DNA of 64,000 bases, from assembly GCF_044458865.1 (NCBI RefSeq), contig NZ_JBITIH010000004.1:248001-312000 (forward strand). The letters run 5' to 3'. Positions 7,484 to 16,267 of the stretch are shown here, piece after piece (the first letter of the stretch is position 1; every line of letters starts with the position of its first letter). Below the pieces are notes generated by a model, which saw only the letters and a program-made list of their open reading frames with translations, did not search any database and was not told the origin of the DNA. The position numbers and the translations under genes are program-made. Source of the DNA: Micromonospora_G sp044458865 (lineage in GTDB: Bacteria > Actinomycetota > Actinomycetes > Mycobacteriales > Micromonosporaceae).

Positions 7484-8245
7484 ATGACGACCGAAGCACC
7501 CTGGCGGCGACTCCTCGCCGAATTCGTCGGCACCGCGCTGCTCGTCACCGCCGTCGTCGGCTCCGGAATCATGGCGAACACCCTGTCGCCCCACGAGGTC
7601 GGCCTGCAGCTGCTGGAGAACTCCGTCGCGACCGCCCTCGCCCTGGGCGCACTCATCCTGATCTTCGGCCCGGTGTCCGGTGCGCACTTCAACCCCGTCG
7701 TATCCGCCGCCGACTGGTTCCTCGGACGCCGCACCCACACCGGCCTCAGCACCAGGGAACTGGCCGGTTACATCGCCGCCCAGAGCACGGGCGCCATCGG
7801 CGGCACGATCCTGGCCAACCTGATGTTCGCGCTACCCCCCGTCGAATGGTCGAACAAGGAGCGGTCCGCCGGGCACCTGTGGCTCGCCGAGGCGGTCGCC
7901 ACCGCCGGGCTCGTCCTGCTGGTGTTCGCCCTCGCCCGCTCCGGACGCTCCACCGCCGCGCCAGCAGCGGTCGGCGCCTACATCGGCGCCGCCTACTGGT
8001 TCACCTCGTCAACCTCGTTCGCCAACCCAGCCGTCACCCTCGGCCGGGCGTTCACCGACACCTTCGCCGGCATCAATCCCACGTCGGTGCCCGGGTACGT
8101 CCTCGCCCAGCTCGGCGGACTTCTCCTCGGCGTCGCGCTGCTCCTCGCCCTGTATCCCCACGTTGTTCACACCGACGACGAGGTGCTCGTCACGCACCCC
8201 TCGGTCAGCAACCCCGCGACCGGCACTGCCAACCGGACATCCTGA
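7484..8245 (+). CDS. Aquaporin-family channel, probable arsenite channel (AqpS-like)
   Basis: The start is placed at the ATG at 7484 (MTTEAPWRRLLAEF), where MIP homology begins, giving 253 residues and six TM helices. Both half-helix motifs are visible: HFNPVVS (NPV in place of the first NPA) and FANPAVTLGRAF. A similar channel, AqpS, replaces an arsenite pump in the Sinorhizobium meliloti ars operon, where arsenate is reduced inside the cell and arsenite leaves down its gradient. Here it lies between two arsC-type genes and no Acr3 or ArsB is present, which supports the same role. It is 21 bases upstream of the intact arsC. Confidence 0.82.
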   Translation: MTTEAPWRRLLAEFVGTALLVTAVVGSGIMANTLSPHEVGLQLLENSVATALALGALILIFGPVSGAHFNPVVSAADWFLGRRTHTGLSTRELAGYIAAQSTGAIGGTILANLMFALPPVEWSNKERSAGHLWLAEAVATAGLVLLVFALARSGRSTAAPAAVGAYIGAAYWFTSSTSFANPAVTLGRAFTDTFAGINPTSVPGYVLAQLGGLLLGVALLLALYPHVVHTDDEVLVTHPSVSNPATGTANRTS

Positions 8246-8266
8246 AACCAAAGGAAGACAACAGTC

Positions 8267-8674
8267 ATGAACAAGCCCAGCGTCCTGTTCGTGTGCGTAC
8301 ACAACGCCGGCCGCTCCCAGATGGCCGCCGGTTGGCTCCGCCACCTCGCCGGCGACACCGTCGAGGTCCGCTCCGCCGGTAGTGAGCCAGCCGACCAGGT
8401 GAACCCCGTCGCCGTTGAGGCCATGCGGGAAGTTGGCATCGACATCACCGCCAACACCCCACGCCTGCTCGACTACACCACCGCCGAATCCTCCGACGTC
8501 CTCATCACCATGGGCTGCGGCGACGTCTGCCCCGTCTTTCCCGGCAAGCGCTACCTCGACTGGCAGCTCGACGACCCCGCCGGCCAGGACATCCACGCCG
8601 TACGCCTGATTCGCGACGAGATCCGTACCCGCGTCGAGCAGCTCCTCGCCGAAACGTCCATCACCATCCGATAG
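8267..8674 (+). CDS. arsC: Arsenate reductase, LMW-phosphatase type
   Basis: The 135-residue protein is complete for the family. Cys10 is the nucleophile in the P-loop VCVHNAGRSQ. Cys84 and Cys88 occur in TMGCGDVCPVFPGKRY, followed by the Asp motif DWQLDDPAG. It reduces arsenate to arsenite in the cytoplasm. The two extra cysteines resemble the thioredoxin-coupled relay of pI258 ArsC, although in mycothiol producers a mycothiol-linked route is also known, so the electron donor is uncertain. AAAGGAAG precedes the ATG by about 9 bases. It is the last gene of the arsenic operon and is followed by a small hairpin. Confidence 0.9.
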   Translation: MNKPSVLFVCVHNAGRSQMAAGWLRHLAGDTVEVRSAGSEPADQVNPVAVEAMREVGIDITANTPRLLDYTTAESSDVLITMGCGDVCPVFPGKRYLDWQLDDPAGQDIHAVRLIRDEIRTRVEQLLAETSITIR

Positions 8675-8690
8675 GTGGCGGGAGGCCACC
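8674..8690 (+). terminator. Hairpin after arsC
   Basis: GGTGGC (8674-8679) pairs with GCCACC (8685-8690) around a 5-base loop directly at the arsC stop codon. It has a short stem and no U-tract, so it may be a weak terminator. The 8691-8934 stretch holds no gene I can support. Confidence 0.4.
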
Positions 8691-8934
8691 AAACCGTTGG
8701 CTCTCATGCACACCCGCGACGTCAGCCTCGGCGGCAGGGCTCACAGGTCCTCAATGCACCTGTCGGCTTCTCATCGAGATGTCGATACGGAAACAGAACA
8801 GCAGACCACAGGGCCCGAGCCCGTCACGACTGATCCATCGATGTAGCTGGACGGCCCGAACCCGTGTGTGGCACGGCCTTCCTATCCTTCGGCTACCGGG
8901 CCGTGTGGAGTGCCTGTCGCTGGGGAGCGTGGGG

Positions 8935-10458
8935 ATGAGAGTCGGGGCCGTTGTTCTCGCCGTCGTGACGGCTGTCGCGTCTGTTGTGGTCGTACCGAGT
9001 CCCGCGTCGGCGGCCTCGGCCAGCGCCGCCCTGAACGCGGTCGATTGGAACCAGCCGTTTCCGTCCTGCGACGGCACGCCCCAGAGCGACGTGTCCGCCG
9101 GCACGGTGACGGTGACCGAGACGGCGAGCGGCATCGACGTCACGGTGCTGATGACCAACGGCGGCGTGAGTACCGGTGCGGTGTATTCGATCCGGGTTTG
9201 GGAGGCGGCACCGGCGCGCGTATCGCCGGAGTGCGGCGACACCACCATCGCCACGTGGAACGAGGGCACCGATGGCCAGGGGGAGGTCACCGTTCCCATG
9301 GAACTGCCGTTCGTGACCGGGCTTCCTGACGGGGAAACAACGACGCTGGGCGACGATCAGGGCACCGAGAGTCTGGTGGTCATGCTGTTCGTCCACGGCT
9401 CCGACGACTCCGGGCCGCGATTCCTTTCCGGGCCCATCCCGCTGCCCGGGCACGAGCAGGCGCCAAACGAACCTCCGGTGGCCGCGGTCACTGTCAGCGG
9501 TGCCCTCCAGGGTGGCTCACCCCTGCGGGTCGGCTTTGACGCGAGCGGATCGTACGACCCCGAGGGCGGCCGGCTGTGGTTCCGTTGGCTCTTCGGCGAC
9601 GAGGAGGGGAGCGGCGAGCAGCCCTACACCAACCGCGCCACGATCGGCCACACCTACCGCAAACCCGGCCACTACGCCCCGTCGTTGCAGGTCCGTGATG
9701 ACCACGGCAACATCACGCTGTGGAGCGGACCGACGATCAACATCGTCGACCGATACACGGTCACGGTCCGCGCTTGGATTCCTCAGGACGAGATCGTCGA
9801 CCCGGAACACCAGTTCGACGGGGAGGCGGTCAACCTGCGCCAGTACTGCCCCAATCGGCCGTTCCGGCAGGCCTATCTCACCTCGCGCTTCGCTGGCGAC
9901 AATCACCAGTCCTACGCCGGCAGCGTCCGAGGCCAGATCGCCATGGTGGTCGACTGGGACGGCAGGACGCTGACCCGCGTCGGCGACCCGGCGGTCAAGG
10001 CGCCACCGACGCACCGGATCGCCCGGTACACCGACCTGGACGAAAAGGCGATCACCTGTACCCAGACCGGTACGGCAGTCCCCACGGTCGGCGCCACGCT
10101 CACCGCCAACGACGCACTGCGGATATCGCTGGCCACGAAGAATCCGCTGACCCCCCAGATTCTCACCCCACCGATCGACGCGATCCTCACCGCGCGGTTT
10201 GGTGGCACCGACCTGAACGTCACCTACACCACCGATCTGTTCCCGAGCTACGGCTTCGAGGTCCGCAAGAACAACCTGATCCTGGGTCAGCACCTGACCC
10301 ACGACGCCTCCTGCGTACCGACGCTGGGTCCCGTCGGTGCCGCGCTGTTGGCCACTCGCCTCAACGCCGTCGAGGTCCACTCGCCCAACATCACCCACCA
10401 CACGATCGACACCACCCGGCGGACTCGGGAGGACAGCGCTATGCCCTGCTTCATGTGA
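8935..10458 (+). CDS. Secreted protein with a PKD domain
   Basis: The ATG at 8935 is chosen because GGGGAG lies 7 bases upstream and a Sec signal peptide follows at once (MRVGAVVLAVVTAVASVVVV, cleaved after ASA). The 507-residue product has an N-terminal beta-rich domain of about 150 residues, then a PKD domain (residues about 165-255) with the signatures FDASGSYDPEG, WLFGD and the closing LQVRDDHGN. The C-terminal 250 residues, with four cysteines, match nothing I recognise. PKD domains usually mediate adhesion or carbohydrate and protein contacts at the cell surface. The gene stands alone and no TM anchor is visible. Confidence 0.75.
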   Translation: MRVGAVVLAVVTAVASVVVVPSPASAASASAALNAVDWNQPFPSCDGTPQSDVSAGTVTVTETASGIDVTVLMTNGGVSTGAVYSIRVWEAAPARVSPECGDTTIATWNEGTDGQGEVTVPMELPFVTGLPDGETTTLGDDQGTESLVVMLFVHGSDDSGPRFLSGPIPLPGHEQAPNEPPVAAVTVSGALQGGSPLRVGFDASGSYDPEGGRLWFRWLFGDEEGSGEQPYTNRATIGHTYRKPGHYAPSLQVRDDHGNITLWSGPTINIVDRYTVTVRAWIPQDEIVDPEHQFDGEAVNLRQYCPNRPFRQAYLTSRFAGDNHQSYAGSVRGQIAMVVDWDGRTLTRVGDPAVKAPPTHRIARYTDLDEKAITCTQTGTAVPTVGATLTANDALRISLATKNPLTPQILTPPIDAILTARFGGTDLNVTYTTDLFPSYGFEVRKNNLILGQHLTHDASCVPTLGPVGAALLATRLNAVEVHSPNITHHTIDTTRRTREDSAMPCFM

Positions 10459-10599
10459 CCCGCCCCGTCGACGGCTGTTGATCGCGCCAGCCCTTGCCAG
10501 CATCGGGGTGGGCCCACCTCGGGCCGTGACGCCCACCCGCCATCCACGGCAGGATCGGCCCCGATCGCCCGACCGGGCATACCCGCGCCGATCGTCGCC

Positions 10600-11279
10600 C
10601 AGAAGCCAGTTCGAGAGTCCAGGCCGGCCACAAGATCGTCGGCAATCCTCGTCACCAACGTGACCGCGGTCCTGGTGGGTTTCGCCACCTACGCGCTGGC
10701 GTACTCAATGAGCCAGCTGCTGCAACTGCCCACCGGCACCCACTATGGACTGGGCCTGTCGACGCTCGCCGCCTGCCTGTGCCTGGCGCCCTCCGGGGTC
10801 GTGATGCTGCTGTCCGCCCCGCTGTCGGCACGGCTCTGCGCGAGGCTCGGCGCCCGCATCACCCTGACGGCGGGATGCGCGGTGGTTGCGCTCGGCTGGG
10901 CGCTGAGCCTGCTACTCATGCACGCGACCTGGGGGCTGGTGGTCACCAGCTGCGTCATCGGCACCGGCGTCGGGCTGGCCTACGCGGCGATGCCCTGTTG
11001 GTCATGACCGCCGTACCGGCCTCCCAGACGGCATCCGCCAACGGCCTCAACACCCTGATGAGGTCGCTGGGCACCTCGTCGTCCGGTGCTGTACTCGGGA
11101 TGATCCTCACCACCGGGGTGACCGTCTTCCACGGTGCCGTCGTTCCCACCGAACGCGCGTTCCAGATCGTGTTCGTCAGTGCGTTCGCCGCCTCCCTGCT
11201 AGCCGCCACGACGGCACTGCTGCTGCCCTCGAAACGCCGCGCCGGCGCCAAGCGAACGGCCGTCGGCCCACCCCGCTGA
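10600..11279 (+). pseudogene. Frameshifted, 5'-truncated MFS transporter (DHA2-like)
   Basis: From about 10600 one frame reads LVTNVTAVLVGFATYALAY and further TM helices to YAAMP near 10995. A second frame then continues with LLVMTAVPASQTASANGLN and the last two helices to the stop at 11279. The two pieces fit one MFS protein of the EmrB/QacA type (SANGLN..MR..G is its TM13 region) broken by a frameshift near 10995. The N-terminal half is absent upstream, so this is a decayed remnant. Confidence 0.72.
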
Positions 11280-11432
11280 ACCGTCGTGACGAGCTCAGGC
11301 TGAATCATCCGCACGATCGAACGGGCGAAAGACGGCCGTAGCGGCCGGCTCCGCCGTGGCACCGGGGGCCGACCGTCGGTTGAACTCTGTGGCCGGGTGG
11401 CGTGAACGCCGCCCGGCCACGAGCGACCCCGT

Positions 11433-12887
11433 CTACAACGGGTGCACCGCCGAAGCGGCCTCGGTGATCAGGGCGATGACCTCGTCCACGTGGGGAGCAT
11501 GGCTGCGATGCGCGACGATCGTCACCCGCACCGTCTGCCGTCCATCAACAACGGTGCTGGACAGATACGCCCGCTGGCTCGCGTTCACGCGCGTCAGCAA
11601 TTCTCGGGTCGCCGCGTCTGCCGCGTCGGCTGCGGCCGCACCAGCATCCGCAGCCCGGACCCGGAAGGCGACCGTACTCAGGTCGGGTCGCCAGAGCACC
11701 TCCAGGTTCGGCACCTGGCGAAGAGCCTCGTAGACCCGCTCGGTGAGGTCCAGCTTCTCGTCGAGCGCCGCACGGAACGCGTCTACGCCGTGCAGGTGCA
11801 GCGGCAGCCAGACGCGCAGGCCACGTACCTCATGGCTCAGTTCAAGCCCAAGGTGCGCGTAGTCGGGCAGTTCGAGTGAGACCATGTCCTGGTCCTGCAG
11901 GTAGCCCGCGGTGCCCTGGTGAGCTGCGGCCAGCCGCGCCGGTTCCCGCACCACCAGGGCGCCCGTGCCGAATGGCAGGAACAGGGTCTTGTGGGGGTCC
12001 AGGGTCACCGAGTCGGCCAGTTCCATGCCGGCGAGCCGGCTACGGCCCCGCTCGGTCAGCCGGAAGAAGCCGCCGTACGCCGCGTCGACGTGGAACCACA
12101 GGTTCTCGTCAGCCGCCAGAGTCGCAATCTGCGGGAGTGGATCGATCGTCCCGGTGTCGGTGGTACCGGCCGATGCGACGACCAGGAAGGGCCGCAGCCC
12201 CGCGCTGCGGTCGGCCGCGATCATGGCAGCCGCGGACGCGACGTCCATGCGCAGGTCCGGCGTGCTGGGAACAACCCGGATCCGCTCGCTCGCGATGCCG
12301 GCGATCCTGGCCGCCTTGGCCACGGAGTGATGGGCGTACGCCGTGACGTACAGGGTGCCGTCCGCGATGTTCTCGCCGAGGCGGTCGTGTCGGGCGGCCA
12401 CGATGGCGGAGAGATTGGCCATGGACCCGCCAGTGGTCAGCAATCCGCCGCTGCCAGCGGGAAGCCCGCACACGTCTCGGGCGATCCAGCCCAGCACGCT
12501 TTCCTCAAGGGCGGTGAACACCGGCGCGGTCGCGGCGATACTGCCGTACCGATTGACCACCTGCGTGTAGAACGCGGCGAGCGCGGAACTGTACAGCCCC
12601 CCGCCGGGGATGTAGGCGAAGTAGCCCGGCCCGGCGGTCTCCAGTGCGACGTCGACCGCCCGGTCCAGCCGTCCGAGTAGCTGGGCAAGGTCACCGGCGT
12701 GTTGCGGTGGCGGGCCCAGGAACTCGTTCACCAGTTCCTTCAGCTCCGTCGAGCCAAAAATGCCTGTCAGGTCGGCGGCGGGCCGTTGCGGCAATCGGTC
12801 GATGAAGTCGGCCAGCCGCTCCAGAACCAACTGGCCCTGGTGGAGCATTTCCCCGCGGTTTGGTTCCAGCGGGTGTTCGATTTGCAT
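11433..12887 (-). CDS. PLP-dependent decarboxylase (group II amino-acid decarboxylase family)
   Basis: The 484-residue protein starts at the ATG at 12887 (MQIEHPLEPNRGEM). Family marks are GYFAYIPGGGLYSSALA, the PLP-phosphate segment TTGGSMANLSAI, FHVDAAYGGF with the cofactor Asp, and the Schiff-base Lys in TLDPHKTLFLPF. These place it with aromatic-L-amino-acid and diaminobutyrate decarboxylase-like enzymes; the substrate is not evident. It decarboxylates an amino acid in the cytosol. The reading frame is open far upstream into the exonuclease remnant with no stop, so a long fused ORF exists on paper. No good ribosome site precedes 12887, so the start is the least certain part. Confidence 0.82.
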   Translation of the reverse strand: MQIEHPLEPNRGEMLHQGQLVLERLADFIDRLPQRPAADLTGIFGSTELKELVNEFLGPPPQHAGDLAQLLGRLDRAVDVALETAGPGYFAYIPGGGLYSSALAAFYTQVVNRYGSIAATAPVFTALEESVLGWIARDVCGLPAGSGGLLTTGGSMANLSAIVAARHDRLGENIADGTLYVTAYAHHSVAKAARIAGIASERIRVVPSTPDLRMDVASAAAMIAADRSAGLRPFLVVASAGTTDTGTIDPLPQIATLAADENLWFHVDAAYGGFFRLTERGRSRLAGMELADSVTLDPHKTLFLPFGTGALVVREPARLAAAHQGTAGYLQDQDMVSLELPDYAHLGLELSHEVRGLRVWLPLHLHGVDAFRAALDEKLDLTERVYEALRQVPNLEVLWRPDLSTVAFRVRAADAGAAAADAADAATRELLTRVNASQRAYLSSTVVDGRQTVRVTIVAHRSHAPHVDEVIALITEAASAVHPL

Positions 12888-13214
12888 AACCGAAGGCTGA
12901 CACCCGTTCGAGAGAACCGTCAGGGTGGCGGGACCTGCGGAGATCAAGGTCACGTGAGGGTCTGCCCAGTTCAGAGGTTGTTCGCATCGGCTTTTGTCCA
13001 GCCGCGAGGATGGGTGTCGCCTGCCCGCTTCGTTCCGTAATACGGCGGGTGCGCGCATTTCAACCCGCCGTGGAGTACCGGAACGGACCGACCAAGGCGC
13101 AGTGACGGTTACAGATCCCTTTCCGGCGCCCTGCCGTGGACCGATGTCAGGACGATCGCAAGAATCCAGAGGAGGACGGCCGGCTGTCACCGCCATCGGC
13201 AGGCCGTTCCACTG

Positions 13215-13883
13215 GATTGCCGCCTCGACGATCGGGCGGGCGAGCATCAGCCCTCGTTCCTGGCGATGACCGAGCGACACGGGTGCCGGACCTACATAAC
13301 GCAGGTCGGGCATCCGGCGGTACAGCGCGGCAAAGATCGCGCAGAGGTTCCGTACGTCGCCCAACGCGGTGTGGGCATCCTGGGGCCAGGTGCCGACGAG
13401 GGTACGGAAGACCAGCTTCTGTTTGTAACTGAACGCGCGGAAGCGTGACCACGAAGTGACCATCATGCACACTCCGGGCAACTGGCCGGAGTGGTCGACG
13501 TCGAGCCTTTGCAGCTCTCGCCGAAGGAATTCGTCTTCGAAGCGCAGGTTGTGGGCCACGACGACGGCTCCGGACAACAAGCGCCGCTGTTCCGGCCAGG
13601 CCAGCGCAAACCGCGGCGCGCCCTGGACATCCTCGTCGGTCAGGCCGTGAAATCGGCTGGTCGCCGAGGCGTGGGCGGTCACCGGGTCTATCCGGCTGGC
13701 GTACTCGTCAACGATGGTTCCGTCAGCCCTGAACCGACAGGCCGCGATCTCCACGATCCGGTCCTGTGCAGCCTCCAGGCCAGTGGTCTCGAAGTCGAGG
13801 GCCACGAACCCGAGGTCGTCGAGGGGTGTTCCCTGAAGACGCGACAGGTACGCGGCCCGCGGCCGAAAGTGTTCAATGACAAT
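13215..13883 (-). pseudogene. DnaQ-type 3'-5' exonuclease, 5' end lost at an IS3 remnant
   Basis: This frame carries a full DEDDh exonuclease core: DFETTGL (Asp, Glu), VVVAHNLRFEDEFL (Asp) and DAHTALGD (His, Asp). Homology begins at HFRPRAAYL, just where the opposite strand switches to IS3 transposase sequence (13872), and no start codon fits there. The frame also lacks its own stop and stays open into the decarboxylase gene, crossing about 300 bases that look non-coding. I read it as a beheaded gene whose 3' end has also decayed. Expression from the in-frame ATG at 14063, inside the IS remnant, cannot be excluded. Confidence 0.6.
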
Positions 13884-14190
13884 CCGTACACCGACGCGCG
13901 ATTCAGGACGTTGCAGTCCGCCCCGGTCTTTCCGGACCGGTTCGTGTCCCTTCCCGACGCACGAAGGTTCGTGACCGACTTCGTGACCCGGTACGACGAA
14001 GCCCACCGCCATTCCGGAATCGACCTGCACACCGCGTAAGAGGTCCATTACTGCCGCCACCACACCACGCGAGCAGGCCGGGAACAGACCCCCACCGCCG
14101 CACGAGCCACCATCCCGAACGGTTCAGGACCACCCGCGTCCTACCCAAAATCCGCGACCTGACGACAGGTCTGGATCAACAAGCGGGGGC
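13872..14190 (+). mobile_element. Remnant of an IS3-family insertion sequence (3' end of orfB)
   Basis: The + frame from 13872 reads FNDNPYTDARFRTLQSAPVF and on to YDEAHRHSGIDLHTA, the last catalytic-core segment of IS3-family OrfB (HRHSGI is diagnostic). A TAA at 14037 interrupts it. Beyond that stop, decayed sequence still resembles the OrfB tail (VHY, ARATIPNG, then VWINK near 14180). Upstream transposase parts and orfA are missing. It abuts the truncated exonuclease exactly. The 14191-14381 stretch shows nothing beyond the LPMO promoter region. Confidence 0.78.
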
Positions 14191-14381
14191 CAGGAAGCAG
14201 AGCCCGTACCACAAGTTGCTTAACTTCCGCTGGCCACAAATCCTTGACACGTTCCGCGGCGGCGCGGGGCACTACCAACCGCTTCCAGGATCGGTTGAAG
14301 AACTGCTCCCGACCTGGGCCAACCGTGCACGAACTCGTATGATTTCCGTGTTATACCTACCCTGGCACGAACGGAGTCCCC

Positions 14382-15353
14382 ATGCGCAGACTGGTCGCCT
14401 ATCCACTGGTGGCCCTAGGTCTCGTGACCGCGTCTCTGGCGATCGCCGCCCCGGCGCAGGCCCACGGGTACATTTCCTCCCCGCCGAGTCGTCAGGCGCT
14501 CTGCGCGTCGGGTCGGGTCACGGATTGTGGTCAGATCCAGTACGAGCCGCAGAGCGTCGAGGGTCTGAAGGGGCAACGCAGCTGCAATGCTGGCCTGGAC
14601 CTTTTCGCCGTGCTGAACGACGGTAGTCGCAACTGGCCCGCGACCTCGGTCGGCAACACGGTGACCTTCAACTGGGTGCTCACCGCCCGGCACTCGACCA
14701 GCAGTTGGGAGTACTACATCGGCGACCAGCGCCTCGCTTTCTTCGAGGATGGCGGCCGGATGCCCGACGCTACCGTTTCGCATCAGGTGAACCTCGGCAG
14801 TTTCACCGGACGGCAGACGCTGCTGGCGATCTGGAACATCGGCGACACCCCGAGAGCCTTCTACAGTTGCGTCGACCTGCAGATCGGCGGCGGGAACAGC
14901 GGGCTGCCGAGCCCCACCGCAGCACCGCAGCCGGGCTCCACCATGCAACCGCAGCCGGGCTCCACCGCAGCACCGCAGCCGGGCTCCACCATGCAACCGC
15001 AGCCGATCCCCACCACAGCGCCGGAGGTAGGCCCCCACCCGGAGCCGAGTCACGTGGCGCCCCCGGCGCATGTCCCCACGACCGCTCCTCGGCCGAGCCC
15101 GACCGGGCCGAAGCCCCGCCCCAGCAAGACGTCCGAACAGCCGGTAGTGCACCCTCCGGCAGCCCCGACCACCCGCCAGGCCGCCCCTCGGACGAGCACG
15201 CCACGCGGTCGCGAATGGGCACCCGGCACCACCTACTCCATCGGTGACGAGGTGACGTACCAGGGTGTGCGCTACCGCTGCCGGCAGTCGCACACGTCGA
15301 TTGTGACCTGGGAGCCGTCGTACTACACGCTGGCACTCTGGCTGCCGATCTGA
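14382..15353 (+). CDS. Secreted lytic polysaccharide monooxygenase (AA10) with chitin-binding module
   Basis: The 323-residue product has a 27-residue signal peptide ending PAQA, so the mature protein starts with His28 (HGYISSPPSR), the amino-terminal copper ligand of LPMOs. The second brace histidine is in TARHSTSSWEYY. This AA10 domain ends near residue 165. A Pro/Gln/Ser linker follows, encoded by a 48-base direct repeat (about 14918-15003). A CBM5/12 module closes the protein (EWAPGTTYSIGDEVTY, WEPSYY). It would cleave chitin or cellulose oxidatively outside the cell; the CBM5/12 favours chitin. Next on the strand is a DUF305 lipoprotein. Confidence 0.9.
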   Translation: MRRLVAYPLVALGLVTASLAIAAPAQAHGYISSPPSRQALCASGRVTDCGQIQYEPQSVEGLKGQRSCNAGLDLFAVLNDGSRNWPATSVGNTVTFNWVLTARHSTSSWEYYIGDQRLAFFEDGGRMPDATVSHQVNLGSFTGRQTLLAIWNIGDTPRAFYSCVDLQIGGGNSGLPSPTAAPQPGSTMQPQPGSTAAPQPGSTMQPQPIPTTAPEVGPHPEPSHVAPPAHVPTTAPRPSPTGPKPRPSKTSEQPVVHPPAAPTTRQAAPRTSTPRGREWAPGTTYSIGDEVTYQGVRYRCRQSHTSIVTWEPSYYTLALWLPI

Positions 15354-15436
15354 TCCCCGCACCGGCGGGCCGTGCTGCGGCACGGCCCGCCGGGTCCGTT
15401 TCGCTGCCTGCCCTCCCCTCGAACAGGACTCCGACG

Positions 15437-16015
15437 ATGCGAAAGACCTGGATCGCGCTGGCCACCGCCGCGCTCACCCTGCTGGCTGGCTGCGGCTCCG
15501 ACTCGCCCGAACCGGTGGGCTTGAACCCGACCGTGCCGATCGCCGATGCGAGACACAACGACACAGACGTGGTGTTCCTGCAGGCGATGGTGGCTCACCA
15601 CGGGCAAGGGCTGGAGCTGATCAAGCTCGCTCGCACCCGCAACCTCCGGGAGGATGTGGCGCTGCTGGCCGGCGCGATCGAGGCCACCCAGACCACGGAA
15701 CTGCAGGTGATGCAGAGCTGGCTGACCGGCTGGGAGAAGCCGACCACCGGTAACCACGACCTGGGCACACACGCCTCTCACGACGGTACGCCGATCACCC
15801 GCGAAGCCGAGATGGCCTCGCTGCGTGCGGCGGACGAGAACCAACTCCAGACGACTTTTCTCAACTTGCTGATCGGCCACCAGCACAACGCGGTGGAAAT
15901 GGCTCAGGTAGAAATGAGCGGCGGCGCGAACCCGCAAACCAAGGAGTTGGCGAACCGAATCGCCCAGTCACGCACCGAGCAGATCAAGCTGTTGCTCACA
16001 CTGGTCGCCGGCTGA
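15437..16015 (+). CDS. DUF305 lipoprotein, possible copper-binding protein
   Basis: The 192-residue protein has a lipoprotein signal (LTLLAGCGSD, lipobox LAGC), so it is anchored on the outer face of the membrane. The DUF305 fold shows as two similar halves, each with a metal-ligand-like helix: FLQAMVAHHGQGLELI near residue 50 and LLIGHQHNAVEMAQVEM near residue 140. Some DUF305 proteins (CopM type) bind copper through such His/Met residues. It lies 83 bases after the LPMO gene, whose product needs copper, so a supply role is an attractive guess and nothing more. No other copper gene is nearby. Confidence 0.75.
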   Translation: MRKTWIALATAALTLLAGCGSDSPEPVGLNPTVPIADARHNDTDVVFLQAMVAHHGQGLELIKLARTRNLREDVALLAGAIEATQTTELQVMQSWLTGWEKPTTGNHDLGTHASHDGTPITREAEMASLRAADENQLQTTFLNLLIGHQHNAVEMAQVEMSGGANPQTKELANRIAQSRTEQIKLLLTLVAG

Positions 16016-16267
16016 GACCTTCCGCTCGAAGGAAGGGCACGTTCTCACCCTGAGCGACCAGGAGGTGTCCCTGGTTGCTTCCGGCCGCGTAGCCGGGAGT
16101 GACAGGTTCACGGCTGATCTTTCAAGGTGGCCCGTGGCCCAGGCACTTCTGGTGTCGAAAATACGCACCTATGCGGACGTTTTCGCAAAGCGTGACGAGG
16201 GCAGCACAAGCAGAATGCCATTCCCTGCCCAGCGGACCGTCACATCAAGGCATGTAACGTCTGCAGA

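Noticed and set aside
7012..8382. A 456-residue ORF over the arsenic operon
   Set aside because: Only the piece from 7207 to about 7410 resembles a protein (arsC). The rest is an Arg/Pro-rich shadow of the aquaporin and arsC genes.
13491..14039. A 182-residue transposase gene
   Set aside because: Only the part after 13872 is IS3-like. The first 127 residues are antisense to the exonuclease, so the ORF is a chance fusion.
11433..14063. A single 876-residue exonuclease-decarboxylase fusion protein
   Set aside because: The frame is open, but the middle 100 residues look like translated non-coding sequence, the first 60 are antisense to an IS3 remnant, and the decarboxylase homology starts cleanly at 12887. 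I treat them as separate.
14918..15003. Regulatory repeat near the LPMO
   Set aside because: The 48-base direct repeat is inside the coding sequence and encodes the Pro/Gln/Ser linker between the LPMO and chitin-binding parts.
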